Below are positions 26,346-35,093 of a stretch of 64,000 nucleotides of DNA, in pieces. The stretch comes from JAOUEA01 sp963797635 (GTDB lineage Bacteria; Actinomycetota; UBA4738; HRBIN12). Positions within the stretch are counted from its first letter, which is position 1. Each line of letters starts with the position of its first letter. The position numbers and the translations under genes were made by a program. A model generated the notes under the pieces. It saw nothing but the letters and a program-made list of their open reading frames with translations, had not been told where the DNA came from and searched no databases. The stretch is taken from assembly GCA_963797635.1 (NCBI GenBank), contig CAWCPZ010000010.1, positions 1 through 64,000 on the forward strand. Direction: 5' to 3'.

Positions 26346-27620
26346 ATGACCAGATCCGAGGACCTGTTCGCCCGCGCTCGCACCGTGATCCCGGGCGGGG
26401 TCGATTCTCCGGTTCGGGCCTTCGGGGGCGTGGGCGGCACGCCGGTGTTCTTCGACCGCGGTGAGGGCGCGTTCCTCATCGACGTCGACGGCAACCGCTA
26501 CGTCGATCTCGTGCAGTCGTGGGGAGCGTTGCTGTTCGGCCATGCTCGCCCCGAGATCGTCGAAGCGGCGCTGCGCGCCGCCGCGAAGGGGACCTCGTTC
26601 GGCACGCCCACCGAAGGCGAGGTGGAACTCGCGCAGCGCATCGTCGACGCGGTGCCCGGCGTGGAGCAGGTGCGGTTGGTGAACAGCGGCACCGAGGCAG
26701 CGATGAGCGCGATCCGGCTCGCGCGCGGCGCCACGGGCCGCGACCTGGTGGTCAAGTTCGAAGGCTGCTACCACGGGCACTCGGACTCGCTCCTGGCCAA
26801 AGGCGCGGGCAGCGGACTCGCCACCCTGGGCATCCCGTCGTCGCCGGGGGTCACCGAAGGCAGCGCGAAGGACACGCTCACCGCCCCGTTCAACGATCTC
26901 GAGGCCGTGCGGGCGATCTTCGCCGAGCGCGGTGGCGAGGTGGCCGTGGTGGCCGTCGAACCCGTCGCGGCGAACATGGGCGTGGTCCCGCCCGCGCCGG
27001 GATTCCTCGAAGGGTTGCGCGAGCTGTGCACCGAGCACGGCGCGCTGCTGCTGTTCGACGAGGTGATCACCGGGTTCCGGATCGCCTACGGCGGCGCGCA
27101 GTCCTTCTACGGCGTGACGCCCGACCTCACGGCGCTCGGGAAGGTGATGGGCGGCGGGTTCCCGTGCGCGGCGTTCGGCGGGCCCGCGACGCTCATGGAG
27201 CGACTGGCGCCCACCGGACCGGTCTACCAGGCGGGCACGCTGAGCGGGAACCCGGTGGCGGTGGCGGCCGGGATCGCCGCGCTCGACCTGGCCCGCACCA
27301 CCGATCCGTATCCCGGACTGGAAGCGACGGCCGACGTCCTCACCGACGGGATCGCAGCGGCGTTCGCGGCGATCGAGATCCCCGTGACGATCAACCGCGC
27401 CGGCTCGATGTTCAGCGTGTTCTTCGCCGGTGGGCCGATCCGGAACTTCTCGGATGCGAGCGCCGCCGATCACGAACGCTACGCCCGGCTCTTCCACCAC
27501 CTGCTGGCTGCCGGCGTGTACCTGCCGCCGTCGGGCTACGAGCTGTGGACCCTCAGCACGACGCACGGCCCCGAGGAGACGGAGAGGATCCTCGGGGCCG
27601 TGTCGTCGTTCAGGGGTTAG
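26346..27620 (+). CDS. hemL: Glutamate-1-semialdehyde 2,1-aminomutase
   Basis: A 424-residue PLP enzyme that converts glutamate-1-semialdehyde to 5-aminolevulinate, completing the C5 route begun by hemA. 'VNSGTEAAMSAIRLARG' is the phosphate-binding region, 'LLLFDEVITGFR' holds the cofactor Asp, and 'TALGKVMGGGFP' the PLP lysine. It starts 12 bp after hemB and is the last gene of the hemACDBL run; a hairpin follows its stop. Confidence 0.97.
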   Translation: MTRSEDLFARARTVIPGGVDSPVRAFGGVGGTPVFFDRGEGAFLIDVDGNRYVDLVQSWGALLFGHARPEIVEAALRAAAKGTSFGTPTEGEVELAQRIVDAVPGVEQVRLVNSGTEAAMSAIRLARGATGRDLVVKFEGCYHGHSDSLLAKGAGSGLATLGIPSSPGVTEGSAKDTLTAPFNDLEAVRAIFAERGGEVAVVAVEPVAANMGVVPPAPGFLEGLRELCTEHGALLLFDEVITGFRIAYGGAQSFYGVTPDLTALGKVMGGGFPCAAFGGPATLMERLAPTGPVYQAGTLSGNPVAVAAGIAALDLARTTDPYPGLEATADVLTDGIAAAFAAIEIPVTINRAGSMFSVFFAGGPIRNFSDASAADHERYARLFHHLLAAGVYLPPSGYELWTLSTTHGPEETERILGAVSSFRG

Positions 27621-27644
27621 GCCCTGCGGGCTGGGCCTACCCCG
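27613..27644 (+). terminator. Hairpin at the end of the hemACDBL cluster
   Basis: GGGGT-TAGGCCC pairs with GGGCCTA-CCCC (27618-27624 with 27633-27639 perfect, plus outer GGGG/CCCC), overlapping the hemL TAG. There is no U tract, so it would be a non-canonical terminator or a bidirectional end for the converging PAS gene. Confidence 0.4.
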
Positions 27645-27662
27645 GTCTCGTGCAGCGGTCGT

Positions 27663-28112
27663 CTAGGCGACCGCCGCGTGTTCCACCACTTCGCGCAGAT
27701 CCACCTTCTCCACGTCGACGGCGAGGCAGAAGGTGCCGGTCACGCGCTCCAGGGCGTCGTGCGTCGGCGCCACCTGGCAGCGAACCGTGGCACGCTGACC
27801 TTCGAGCGTGAACTCGGCCGTCTCGCCGTTGAGCGCGGCGACGTGCGCGTCGAGCAGTGCCAGGTGCGGCCCCTCCATCCCGAAGACCGCGATCAGGTCG
27901 CGTCCCTCGGTCTTGGAGAACGGCATGCCGATCACCTCGGTGGCAGCGCCTGTGACGGTCCGCAGGCGCAGCGCGGTGTCGGTGGACCAGAAGAACACGG
28001 GCCGCCCCTCGGCCGCCGCGCCGATCGTCGCGGCATTCGCGAATCGCGAGCGCGGCGGCGGTGGCGGCGTCGGCACCGTGTCGGTGATACCGATCAATTC
28101 CCACTGTCGCAT
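27663..28112 (-). CDS. Single PAS-domain protein
   Basis: About 149 residues, mostly one PAS-like domain: 'VFFWSTDTALRLRTVTGAATEVIGM' resembles the PAS core followed by the 'PFSKTEGRDLIAVFG' helix, and 'AEFTLEGQRATVRCQVAPTHD' the later strands. No output domain is attached. A GGAGGGG Shine-Dalgarno sequence favours ATG 28112 over GTG 28121, which would sit on it. It may be a stand-alone sensor or partner protein. The 207-bp region upstream holds only this leader and no other convincing gene. Confidence 0.65.
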   Translation of the reverse strand: MRQWELIGITDTVPTPPPPPRSRFANAATIGAAAEGRPVFFWSTDTALRLRTVTGAATEVIGMPFSKTEGRDLIAVFGMEGPHLALLDAHVAALNGETAEFTLEGQRATVRCQVAPTHDALERVTGTFCLAVDVEKVDLREVVEHAAVA

Positions 28113-28319
28113 GATGCTCACCCCTCCCGGGCTTCGGGGACGTTCTGATACCTGATTTCGGGTAATCGAACGTGTTTCCGCATAGGCTTTTGGTCGGTAT
28201 CTGGGAACCGGTCCGGGGGATGGACACAGGGCGGATGCCGTTCGAGACCTTCGACCTAGGCAGCCGACCGCCGAGCGGCACCGCCAGATCCCCTGCAGCC
28301 CTTCGAGGAAGCGGGGGCA

Positions 28320-30104
28320 CTACGTAGCGGGAGCTACGACCCTCGGCCAGCCGGCAGCCGCTCGGGCCGACAGGGTGCGCGCGGTCAACGCTCCCGTATC
28401 GTCCACCGCGATCGTCAGTTCGAGGCGGCCCTGAGCTCCAGACAGCGGCACCGTGACGGTGGTGTTGCCGTCGCCATGCGTCGGACGCATACGGCGGACC
28501 GGGGCGAACGCCGCGGCAGCGACCCGGAGCGAACGATCATCGAGATCGCGGTCGGCGTCGGTCTGACCGGCCGGCACCAGCTCGGGCGGCCACGACGGCT
28601 CGGGGGGCTGATGGTTCAGCACCTCGACCACGCGTTCGACGAGGGTCTGCAACGCCTCGGAGGGTTCGGCGACCGAACGGACATCCATCGATTGGACACG
28701 AGGCGCCGGCTCCCCGGTCATGAGGATCTCCACCCGAACCCGCCCGCCGCGTTCGCCCGTGAGCCACCAGGCAACGTGCGCCGGGGAGTCCCTCGTCGCC
28801 GACTCGTCGGGATCGCGAGTGAGTGCTCCGTGGCGCTCCCGGATCTCCTCGAACGAGGTCCTTCGGCGAGCGAGCGGCTCGTCGAGGTCGACGTTGAACG
28901 CGAAGAGCCGAGCGGCGAGGTCCCCGTCCCACCCGGCGAGCAGCCGTTCGACATCGGCGCGGGCCGCTTCGGTGGCATCCCAGCCCACCACGGTGCGCAC
29001 GGCCGCGACCTCCGCCGCGACGAGCGCCTTCAGCGCTTCGGTCGCCGGCCGGGACATCGGCGCGTAGGTGCGGTTGCCCAGGGCGATCACCCCGACGCCC
29101 GACGCGGGATGCCAGCGCATGTGCGAGCCGAACCCCGGGTAGCCACCGCTGTGATCCACCACGTGTCCGAGCGTCAGGTCCTGGGAGACGAACAACCCGA
29201 ACCCGTAGCCGCCGGCCAGCAGCGAGGGCGCGGCTCCGGCCGACGTCCACCCGAGCTCGGGATCGAATGCGCGCTGCACCTGCTGCATCTCGCGTCGTGA
29301 TGCACGCGACAACGGATGCGTTCCCTCGGGGTCGTCGCGGGCGGGGAACGCCTCGGCGAACCCGTGCACCCACGTCGTGAGGTCGCGCACGGAGCTGAAC
29401 ACGCCGCCCATCGACGCCAGCGCACCGTAGGGATCGAACGGCTCGTCGACGAAGGCGGCATCCCGGTGCACGTGTCCCTGCGCGAGCCGCGCATCGGGAA
29501 CCTGATCGGCCTCGTAGACCGTGGCACCCATCCCGAGCGGGGTGAGCAACCGGTCGCGGATCAGGTCGCGATACTCCTGGCCGCTCACGTTCGTGAGCAC
29601 CCGGCCCAGGATCCCGTAGCCGAGGTTCGAGTACTCGAACGCGGTCCCCGGCGGCCACGCGAACGTGAACCCGCCGCCCAGCAGCTCGGCGAACGCATCC
29701 AGCGGGAGTCCCTGCAGACGGTCGCCCCACGGATCGTCGGTGGGCAAGCCGCTCGACATCGTCAGCAGATGCCGCACGGTGATCAACGGCGAGTCGGCGG
29801 TCGCGCCCCTGAACCCGGCGAGCTCGGGCACGTAGGTCCCGACGGGTTCGTCGAGGAGCAGCGCGCCCTCGTCACGGAGGAGCAGCACCGCCGAGGCCGT
29901 GAAGCTCTTGGTCATCGACGCGATGCGGAAGACGCTGTCGGCATCGGGGACGCGGTCCTCACCCTGGTGGAGCGTGCCGAGGCCGCGCGCGTGGACGAGG
30001 TCGCCGGCGATGACGACCCCGTAGGCCATCCCGGGGATCGTGCCGTCGGCGAACAGGCGCTCGAACGCCTCGTCGACGGCCCGCAAGCCCTCGTCCCTAC
30101 TCAT
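28320..30104 (-). CDS. Serine beta-lactamase-like hydrolase
   Basis: A 594-residue class C beta-lactamase/esterase-family protein. The Ser-x-x-Lys nucleophile is 'SMTK' (near residue 64), the Tyr-x-Asn 'YSN' near residue 158 and the third motif 'HSGGYPG' near residue 318. Residues about 370-594 form an extra domain without recognised catalytic motifs. No signal peptide, so it is probably cytoplasmic. Such proteins are mostly peptidases or esterases rather than resistance enzymes. It is not co-transcribed with its neighbours in an obvious way. Confidence 0.85.
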   Translation of the reverse strand: MSRDEGLRAVDEAFERLFADGTIPGMAYGVVIAGDLVHARGLGTLHQGEDRVPDADSVFRIASMTKSFTASAVLLLRDEGALLLDEPVGTYVPELAGFRGATADSPLITVRHLLTMSSGLPTDDPWGDRLQGLPLDAFAELLGGGFTFAWPPGTAFEYSNLGYGILGRVLTNVSGQEYRDLIRDRLLTPLGMGATVYEADQVPDARLAQGHVHRDAAFVDEPFDPYGALASMGGVFSSVRDLTTWVHGFAEAFPARDDPEGTHPLSRASRREMQQVQRAFDPELGWTSAGAAPSLLAGGYGFGLFVSQDLTLGHVVDHSGGYPGFGSHMRWHPASGVGVIALGNRTYAPMSRPATEALKALVAAEVAAVRTVVGWDATEAARADVERLLAGWDGDLAARLFAFNVDLDEPLARRRTSFEEIRERHGALTRDPDESATRDSPAHVAWWLTGERGGRVRVEILMTGEPAPRVQSMDVRSVAEPSEALQTLVERVVEVLNHQPPEPSWPPELVPAGQTDADRDLDDRSLRVAAAAFAPVRRMRPTHGDGNTTVTVPLSGAQGRLELTIAVDDTGALTARTLSARAAAGWPRVVAPAT

Positions 30105-30142
30105 GGCAGAGGACTATCCCACGGGGAACGGAGCCGCAGCCT

Positions 30143-30208
30143 TTGCGCTACGCCTTCAGCTTCTTGAGCGCTGCTTCCTTGCGCTACGCCTTCAGCTTCT
30201 TGAGCGCT
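30143..30208. repeat. Tandem 30-bp direct repeat at the end of the first FAD oxidoreductase gene
   Basis: A 30-bp unit is present exactly at 30143-30172 and 30179-30208 (period 36 bp). On the minus strand copy 2 encodes the last residues 'ALKKLKA' and the stop; copy 1 lies just beyond it. The unit starts TTGCGCTACGCC and ends TTGAGCGCT, and related elements occur at 31833 and 60267. Confidence 0.75.
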
Positions 30209-31810
30209 TTGTCCTTCATGATCTCGCGGACGCAGTGGTGGCCGGGCATGCCGGTCACGCCGCCGCCGGCGTGGGTCGCGCTCGAGGCTTGATACAGGCC
30301 GGTGATCGGCGAGCGGTAGTCGGCGTAGCCGGGCGCGGGCCGCATGTGGAACAGCTGATCCACGGTGAGCTCGCCGTGGAAGATGTTGCCGCCGATCAAG
30401 CCCCACTCGTCCTGCATCTGCTTGGGGCCGATGATCTGGCGGTGCTTGATCGAGCCCTTGAAGTTGGGCGCCACCTCGTTCACCCGGTCGATCAGGCGAT
30501 CCGCGTAGGCCTCGAGGTCGGCTTCGTGTCCGTCCTCCTCGGCCCACTCCTGCGGCACCCACTGCGTGAACATGCTCATCACGTGCGTGCCCTCGGGCGC
30601 CAGCGTCTTGTCGAACACCGTCGGGATCGCGGTGTCGCTGAACGGCAGGGTGGCCGCCTGGCCGAACCGCGCCTCCTGGAAGGCCTTCTCGAGGTAGTCG
30701 ACGTCGTCCAGGATCTGGATGGCGCCGCCGTGCACGTTCGGGTCGAACCCGGGGTCGGCCGTGAACTCGGGCAGCTCGGCGAGCGCCAGGTTGATCTTCA
30801 CCGTGCCGCTGCGCGTCTTCCAGTGGGTGATGTCGTTCACGAAGTCGGCCGGCAGCTCGGTGGCGTTCAGCTGGTCCAGGAACGTGATCTTGGGGTGGCA
30901 CGTCGTGACGACGATCGGCGCGATCAGCTCCTCGCCGCCCGTCCAGCACCACGCCGCGAGCCCGGCCGTTCTCGGTCTTGATCGTCGAGACGCGGGCGTT
31001 CACGCGGACCTCGGCGCCGAAGAACCGCGCCGCCTGCTCGCACGCGGCGCTCACCGCGCCCATGCCGCCCTCGGGATAGCCCCATGAGGCGATCTGCCCG
31101 TCGCCGATGTCGCCCACCGAGTGGTGCATCAGCACGTACGCCGTGCCGGGCGCGTCGGGGCCGGCCCACGTGCCGATGATGCCGTTGACCGCCATGAAGC
31201 CCTTCAGCACCGGCGACTCGAACCAGCGGTCCAGCAGGTCGGTGGCGCTCATCGTGAACAGGCGCGTGATGTCGGCCACCGTCTGGGGGTCGATCTCCTT
31301 GCGCAGCGTCCAGCCGAGCTGGGCGACGTCCTTGATGTCCTTGGCCTTCTTCGAGCCCAGGTTCGGCGGGGTCTCCATCAGCAGCGGCCCCATGATGTCG
31401 GCGATGCGTCCGATCCAGGCCTCGAACTCGAAGTAGGCGTCGGCGTCCTTCTTGGAGAACTGCCGGATCGACTCGCGGGTCTTCTCCTCGTCGTCGTGCT
31501 GGATGATCGAGCCGCCGTTGGGCACCGGGAGGTAGCCCATGCCCTGCGGGTACACCTTGTAGCCGAACCGCTCGAGCTGCAGATCCTTCTGGATGGTGGG
31601 CGGCATCAGGCTCATCACGTAGCTGAGCGTGGTGACCTTGATGTCGGGCGATTCCTCCCACGGGCTCATCGTGTCGGCGGCGCCACCGGTCTTGTGCCGG
31701 GACTCCAGCACCACGGTGCGGGCACCGTGCTTGGCCAGGTAGGCGGCGGTGATGAGGCCGTTGTGGCCCCCGCCGATCACGATCGCGTCGTAGCGGTTGG
31801 CAGTGCTCAT
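30184..31810 (-). CDS. Phytoene-desaturase-like FAD oxidoreductase, paralogue A, one frameshift
   Basis: A flavin amine-oxidase/CrtI-like protein of about 542 residues. 'DAIVIGGGHNGLITAAYLAKHG' is the FAD-binding fold, with 'VLESRHKTGGAAD' after it, and the C-terminal 'LYQASSATHAGGGVTGMPGHH' is the second flavin motif. The frame shifts near 30945; the sequence then continues with 'CHPKITFLDQL' in the new frame. It is the 5'-distal neighbour of a close paralogue (31839-33488), 28 nt apart, and likely in one operon. This branch (PYROXD2-like) includes carotenoid desaturase relatives of unknown substrate. No other carotenoid gene is in the window. Confidence 0.8.
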
Positions 31811-31832
31811 CGCTTGACCTTCCTTCTCTTCA

Positions 31833-31864
31833 GTTGCGCTATCGCCTTCGGCTACTTGAGCGCT
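31833..31864. repeat. Hairpin-like element related to the 30.1-kb repeat
   Basis: GTTGCGCTATCGCC-TTC-GGCTACTTGAGCGCT at the 3' end of paralogue B: outer GCGCT/AGCGC and inner GCC/GGC can pair. It matches the 30143 unit at about three quarters of positions. Confidence 0.5.
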
Positions 31865-33488
31865 TCTTCTTGTCCTGCAAGATCTCGCGGACGGCGTGGT
31901 GGCCCGGAAGGCCGGTCACGCCGCCGCCTGCGTGGGTCGCGCTCGAGGCCTGGTACAGCCCGGCGATGGGCGACCGGTAGTCCGCGTAGCCCACGGCGGG
32001 GCGCATGTGGAACAGCTGATCCACGGTGAGCTCGCCGTGGAAGATGTTGCCGCCGATCAGGTCCCACTCCTGCTGCATCTGCTTGGGCCCGATCACCTGG
32101 CGCGCGAGCACCGAGTCCTTGAACCCCGGGGCGATCAGATCGAACCGTTCGATCAACCGGTCGGCATAGGCATCGAGTTCGGCGGCATGGTCGTCCTCGT
32201 CGTCGGCCCAGTCCGCCGGCACCCACTGCGTGAACATCGACACCGTGTGCACGTTCGAGCCCTCGGGCGTGAGCGTGGTGTCGACCACGCTGGGGATCTC
32301 CGTGTCGCTGAAGGGCCGGCGCGCGGCCTGGCCGAACCGCGCGTCCTGGAACGCCTCTTCGAGCTGGTCGCCGTCGTCGAGCAGCTGGATCGCGCCGCCG
32401 TGGATCTCCGGGTCGAACTCGGGATCGGCCGTGAACGTCGGCAGGCGATCGATCGCCAGGTTCACCTTCACGGTGCCACTGCGGGTCTTCCAGTGTTCGA
32501 TGTCGTGGACGAACGCATCCGGCAGGTCGTTGGTGTCGAGCTGCTGGAGGAACGTGATCTTGGGGTGGCAGCTGGTCACGATCACCGGCGCCAGCAGCTC
32601 CTCGCCGTTCTCCAGGGTCACGCCGCGAGCGCGCCCGCCGGCGGTCTGGATCGTGGCGACCGGCGCGTTCACGCGGATCTCGGCGCCGAAGAACCGGGCC
32701 GAGTCCTCGCACGCCTTCGCGACCGCGCCCATGCCGCCTTCCATGAAGCCCCAGGCCGCGACCTCACCGTCGCCGATGTCGCCCACGGAGTGGTGCATCA
32801 TCACGTAGGCGGTGCCCGGCGCGTCCGGCCCGGCCCACGTGCCGATGATGCCGTTGACCGCCATGAACCCCATCATCTGGGGGCTCTCGAACCATCGGTC
32901 GAGCAGGTCGGTGGCGCTCATCGTGAACAGACGCGTGATGTCGGCCACCGTCTGCTGGTCCACCTGCTTGCGCAGCGCCCACCCGAGCTGGGCGACGTCC
33001 TTGATGTCCTTGGGCTTCTTCGAGCCCAGGTTCGGCGGCGTCTGCATCAGCAGCGGACCCATGATGTCGGCGATCCGACCGATCCATTCGTAGAAGGGCC
33101 CGTAGGCGTCGGCGTCGTGCTTGGACAGTCGCGCGATCGACTCGTAGGTCTTCGCGTCGTCGTCGGACTGGACGATCGACCCGCCGCCCGGCATCGGCAG
33201 GTAGCCCTGCCCCAGCGGCAGCAGCTTGAACCCGAACCGTTCCAGCTGCAGGTCGCGGCGGAGCGAGGGCGGCATGAGGCTCATCGTGTAGCTGAGCGTG
33301 TTGACCTTGACCCCGGGGAGCTCGTCGGGCCACGGTTCGCTGGTGTCGGCCGCGCCGCCGGTCTTGTGCCGCTTCTCCAGCACCACGGTCCGGGCGCCGT
33401 GCTTGGCGAGGTAGGCGGCGGCCACCAACCCGTTGTGCCCTCCGCCGATCACGATCGCGTCGTAGCGGTTCGCCTGTTGCTGCGCCAT
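31839..33488 (-). CDS. Phytoene-desaturase-like FAD oxidoreductase, paralogue B
   Basis: A 549-residue intact copy of the family described for the downstream paralogue, clearly the product of a tandem duplication (long identical blocks such as 'RLFTMSATDLLDRWFESP' and 'NIFHGELTVDQLFHMRP'). The C-terminus 'KKKRSSSRRR' differs from 'ALKKLKA' of paralogue A only because of a likely one-base shift near 31865. A TTTGAA-N6-TTCAAA palindrome lies 2 nt upstream of ATG 33488, and a TAAGGT -10 box 33 nt upstream, so the pair is probably under a TetR-type repressor. Confidence 0.85.
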   Translation of the reverse strand: MAQQQANRYDAIVIGGGHNGLVAAAYLAKHGARTVVLEKRHKTGGAADTSEPWPDELPGVKVNTLSYTMSLMPPSLRRDLQLERFGFKLLPLGQGYLPMPGGGSIVQSDDDAKTYESIARLSKHDADAYGPFYEWIGRIADIMGPLLMQTPPNLGSKKPKDIKDVAQLGWALRKQVDQQTVADITRLFTMSATDLLDRWFESPQMMGFMAVNGIIGTWAGPDAPGTAYVMMHHSVGDIGDGEVAAWGFMEGGMGAVAKACEDSARFFGAEIRVNAPVATIQTAGGRARGVTLENGEELLAPVIVTSCHPKITFLQQLDTNDLPDAFVHDIEHWKTRSGTVKVNLAIDRLPTFTADPEFDPEIHGGAIQLLDDGDQLEEAFQDARFGQAARRPFSDTEIPSVVDTTLTPEGSNVHTVSMFTQWVPADWADDEDDHAAELDAYADRLIERFDLIAPGFKDSVLARQVIGPKQMQQEWDLIGGNIFHGELTVDQLFHMRPAVGYADYRSPIAGLYQASSATHAGGGVTGLPGHHAVREILQDKKKRSSSRRR

Positions 33489-33490
33489 TG

Positions 33491-33527
33491 TTTGAATCCC
33501 CGTTCAAAGCCGAGATGGGGCACCTTA
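33491..33527 (-). promoter_or_regulatory. Promoter and TetR-type operator of the oxidoreductase pair
   Basis: TAAGGT (33522-33527, minus strand) is a TAnnnT -10 box. Just downstream, TTTGAA-N6-TTCAAA (33491-33508) is the type of palindrome bound by TetR-family lipid-metabolism repressors in Actinobacteria. It spans the 5' leader up to the start codon, where binding would block transcription. Confidence 0.5.
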
Positions 33528-33568
33528 CACCGTTCCTGGCCAGGGGCGCTAATGGCGTTGCGGGCCGT

Positions 33569-33620
33569 TCAGGATGGGCCGCTGCATCGCACTCCATCCT
33601 GATCGGATGATGCAGCGGCC
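33569..33620 (+). promoter_or_regulatory. Two mutually exclusive hairpins upstream of the zinc-ribbon membrane gene
   Basis: Hairpin 1 pairs TCAGGATGG (33569-33577) with CCATCCTGA (33594-33602), 9 bp. Hairpin 2 pairs GGCCGCTGCATC (33577-33588) with GATGCAGCGGCC (33609-33620), 12 bp. Arm 2a lies in the loop of hairpin 1 and arm 1b in the loop of hairpin 2, so only one can form at a time. They end 48 nt before ATG 33669. Confidence 0.55.
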
Positions 33621-33668
33621 TCGCCCGTGCGTCATCCTGGGGCGCATGCATCGAGGGGAGCCCAAGCG

Positions 33669-35030
33669 ATGAAGTGTCCGAACTGCCAGGTCATGAACAA
33701 GGACGGGGTCAAGTACTGCTCGAACTGCGGGTACCGGATGGACGGTGAGAATCACAAGCGCCGGGTGCGCCGCACGTTCGTCACCCTGCTGATCATCCTC
33801 ACCGCGATCGGGGTCGCGGCCAGCACCACGGCGGTCTGGGCGCACCAGGTGGTGTTCGACACCGACCGGTTCGTCGAGACGGTGGGGCCCCTGATCGACG
33901 ACCCCAACGTGCAGGATGCGCTCGCGACGCGCCTGACCGACGCCATCATGAGCGGCCTCGATGTCGAGAATCGGGTGAAGTCCACCTTGACCCAGGTGAG
34001 CCCTCAGGATCTGCCGATATCGGCGAGCGTGCTTGCAGGCCCCATCACCGACGGCATCAAGACGTTCCTGCACGATCGGATCCAGGGGTTATTGGCCACC
34101 GATGCCGTCCGCACGGTGTGGATCAAGGCGCTGACGACCGCGCACAACCAAGCGATCTCGATCCTGCGTGGTGACAGCTCCACGATCACGATCCAGGGCG
34201 ACACCGCCTACCTCAACCTCCTTCCCCTGGTGAACGACGCCCTGTCGTCGCTGGAGGGCACGCTCTCCGACCTGCTGAACCGGCAGATCGACATCCCGCC
34301 GGTCACCGGCGAGCAGGTCGACACGATCCTGCCCGAACTGGAGAAGCGTCTGGGGATCGACCTTCCCGACGACTTCGGCCAGATCCCGGTGTTCTCGTCG
34401 GACTCCCTCGTCACCGCGCAGCAGGCGGTCAAGGCCGCCGACCGCCTGGTGTGGCTCCTGATCATCGTCACCGTGATCACCGCGATCGCGGCGCTGGTCC
34501 TGAGCTTGAACCGGCTGCGGACGCTGATGTGGCTGGGGTTGGCCTCGGCGATCGCCCTCATCGTCGCGCGACGTGCCGCGATCCGCTTCCAGGACGACAT
34601 CGTCAACCTGGCGCCGAACGGCTCGAACCGTGGGGCGGTGGCCGACACCGTCTCGAGGGTCCTCGGGAACCTCCGTGGGTTCACGACCCTCCTGCTGGTG
34701 AGCACCGTCGTGATCGCCGTCCTGGCCTACCTCGCGGGCCGTCCTTCCTGGCTCTCCCGCGCGGTCGAGCGGGCGGGCGAGGGCAACTGGCTCGACCGCG
34801 AGAACGTCGTGGTGCGCTGGATCGCCGATCACACCCAGGTCCTGCGCATCGTGAGCATCGGCATCGTGGCCCTGTTCCTGCTGTTCAGCGACGTGAGCTG
34901 GGCGGCGTTCGGCATCGTGCTGGTGCTCCTGGTGGCCTGGCTCGTGGTGCTCCAGGTGCTGCAACCGAGCAGACCCGTGGCCCCCGCGCCACCCGAAACC
35001 CCCGCGGCACCCGCAACACCCGAGGCGTAA
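33669..35030 (+). CDS. Zinc-ribbon membrane protein of unknown function
   Basis: A 453-residue protein. 'CPNCQVMNKDGVKYCSNCG' at residues 3-21 is a zinc ribbon (two CxxC pairs), in the cytoplasm. A first membrane helix (about 34-56) leads to an extracytoplasmic domain of some 200 residues, then four helices (about 255-275, 283-300, 338-357, 392-430) and a Pro/Ala-rich tail. The large domain is not recognised. GGGGAG 9 nt before ATG 33669 is the Shine-Dalgarno sequence. The two alternative hairpins upstream suggest RNA-level control. Confidence 0.75.
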   Translation: MKCPNCQVMNKDGVKYCSNCGYRMDGENHKRRVRRTFVTLLIILTAIGVAASTTAVWAHQVVFDTDRFVETVGPLIDDPNVQDALATRLTDAIMSGLDVENRVKSTLTQVSPQDLPISASVLAGPITDGIKTFLHDRIQGLLATDAVRTVWIKALTTAHNQAISILRGDSSTITIQGDTAYLNLLPLVNDALSSLEGTLSDLLNRQIDIPPVTGEQVDTILPELEKRLGIDLPDDFGQIPVFSSDSLVTAQQAVKAADRLVWLLIIVTVITAIAALVLSLNRLRTLMWLGLASAIALIVARRAAIRFQDDIVNLAPNGSNRGAVADTVSRVLGNLRGFTTLLLVSTVVIAVLAYLAGRPSWLSRAVERAGEGNWLDRENVVVRWIADHTQVLRIVSIGIVALFLLFSDVSWAAFGIVLVLLVAWLVVLQVLQPSRPVAPAPPETPAAPATPEA

Positions 35031-35093
35031 CGTTCCGGCCCGTTCGGAGGACGATGGAGCAGTTCCATCGAACACGAGGAGGCGAACACGACC

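Noticed and set aside
25026..27566. 846-codon minus-strand open frame
   Set aside because: Antisense to hemB and hemL, both well-supported; composition (Gly/Arg/His) is that of GC-rich shadow frames.
28220..28327. 35-codon ORF on the plus strand in the gap between the PAS and serine hydrolase genes
   Set aside because: Only a G-rich stretch before the ATG, no family features, and it runs into the end of the hydrolase gene. The 207-bp gap is better read as the PAS gene leader.
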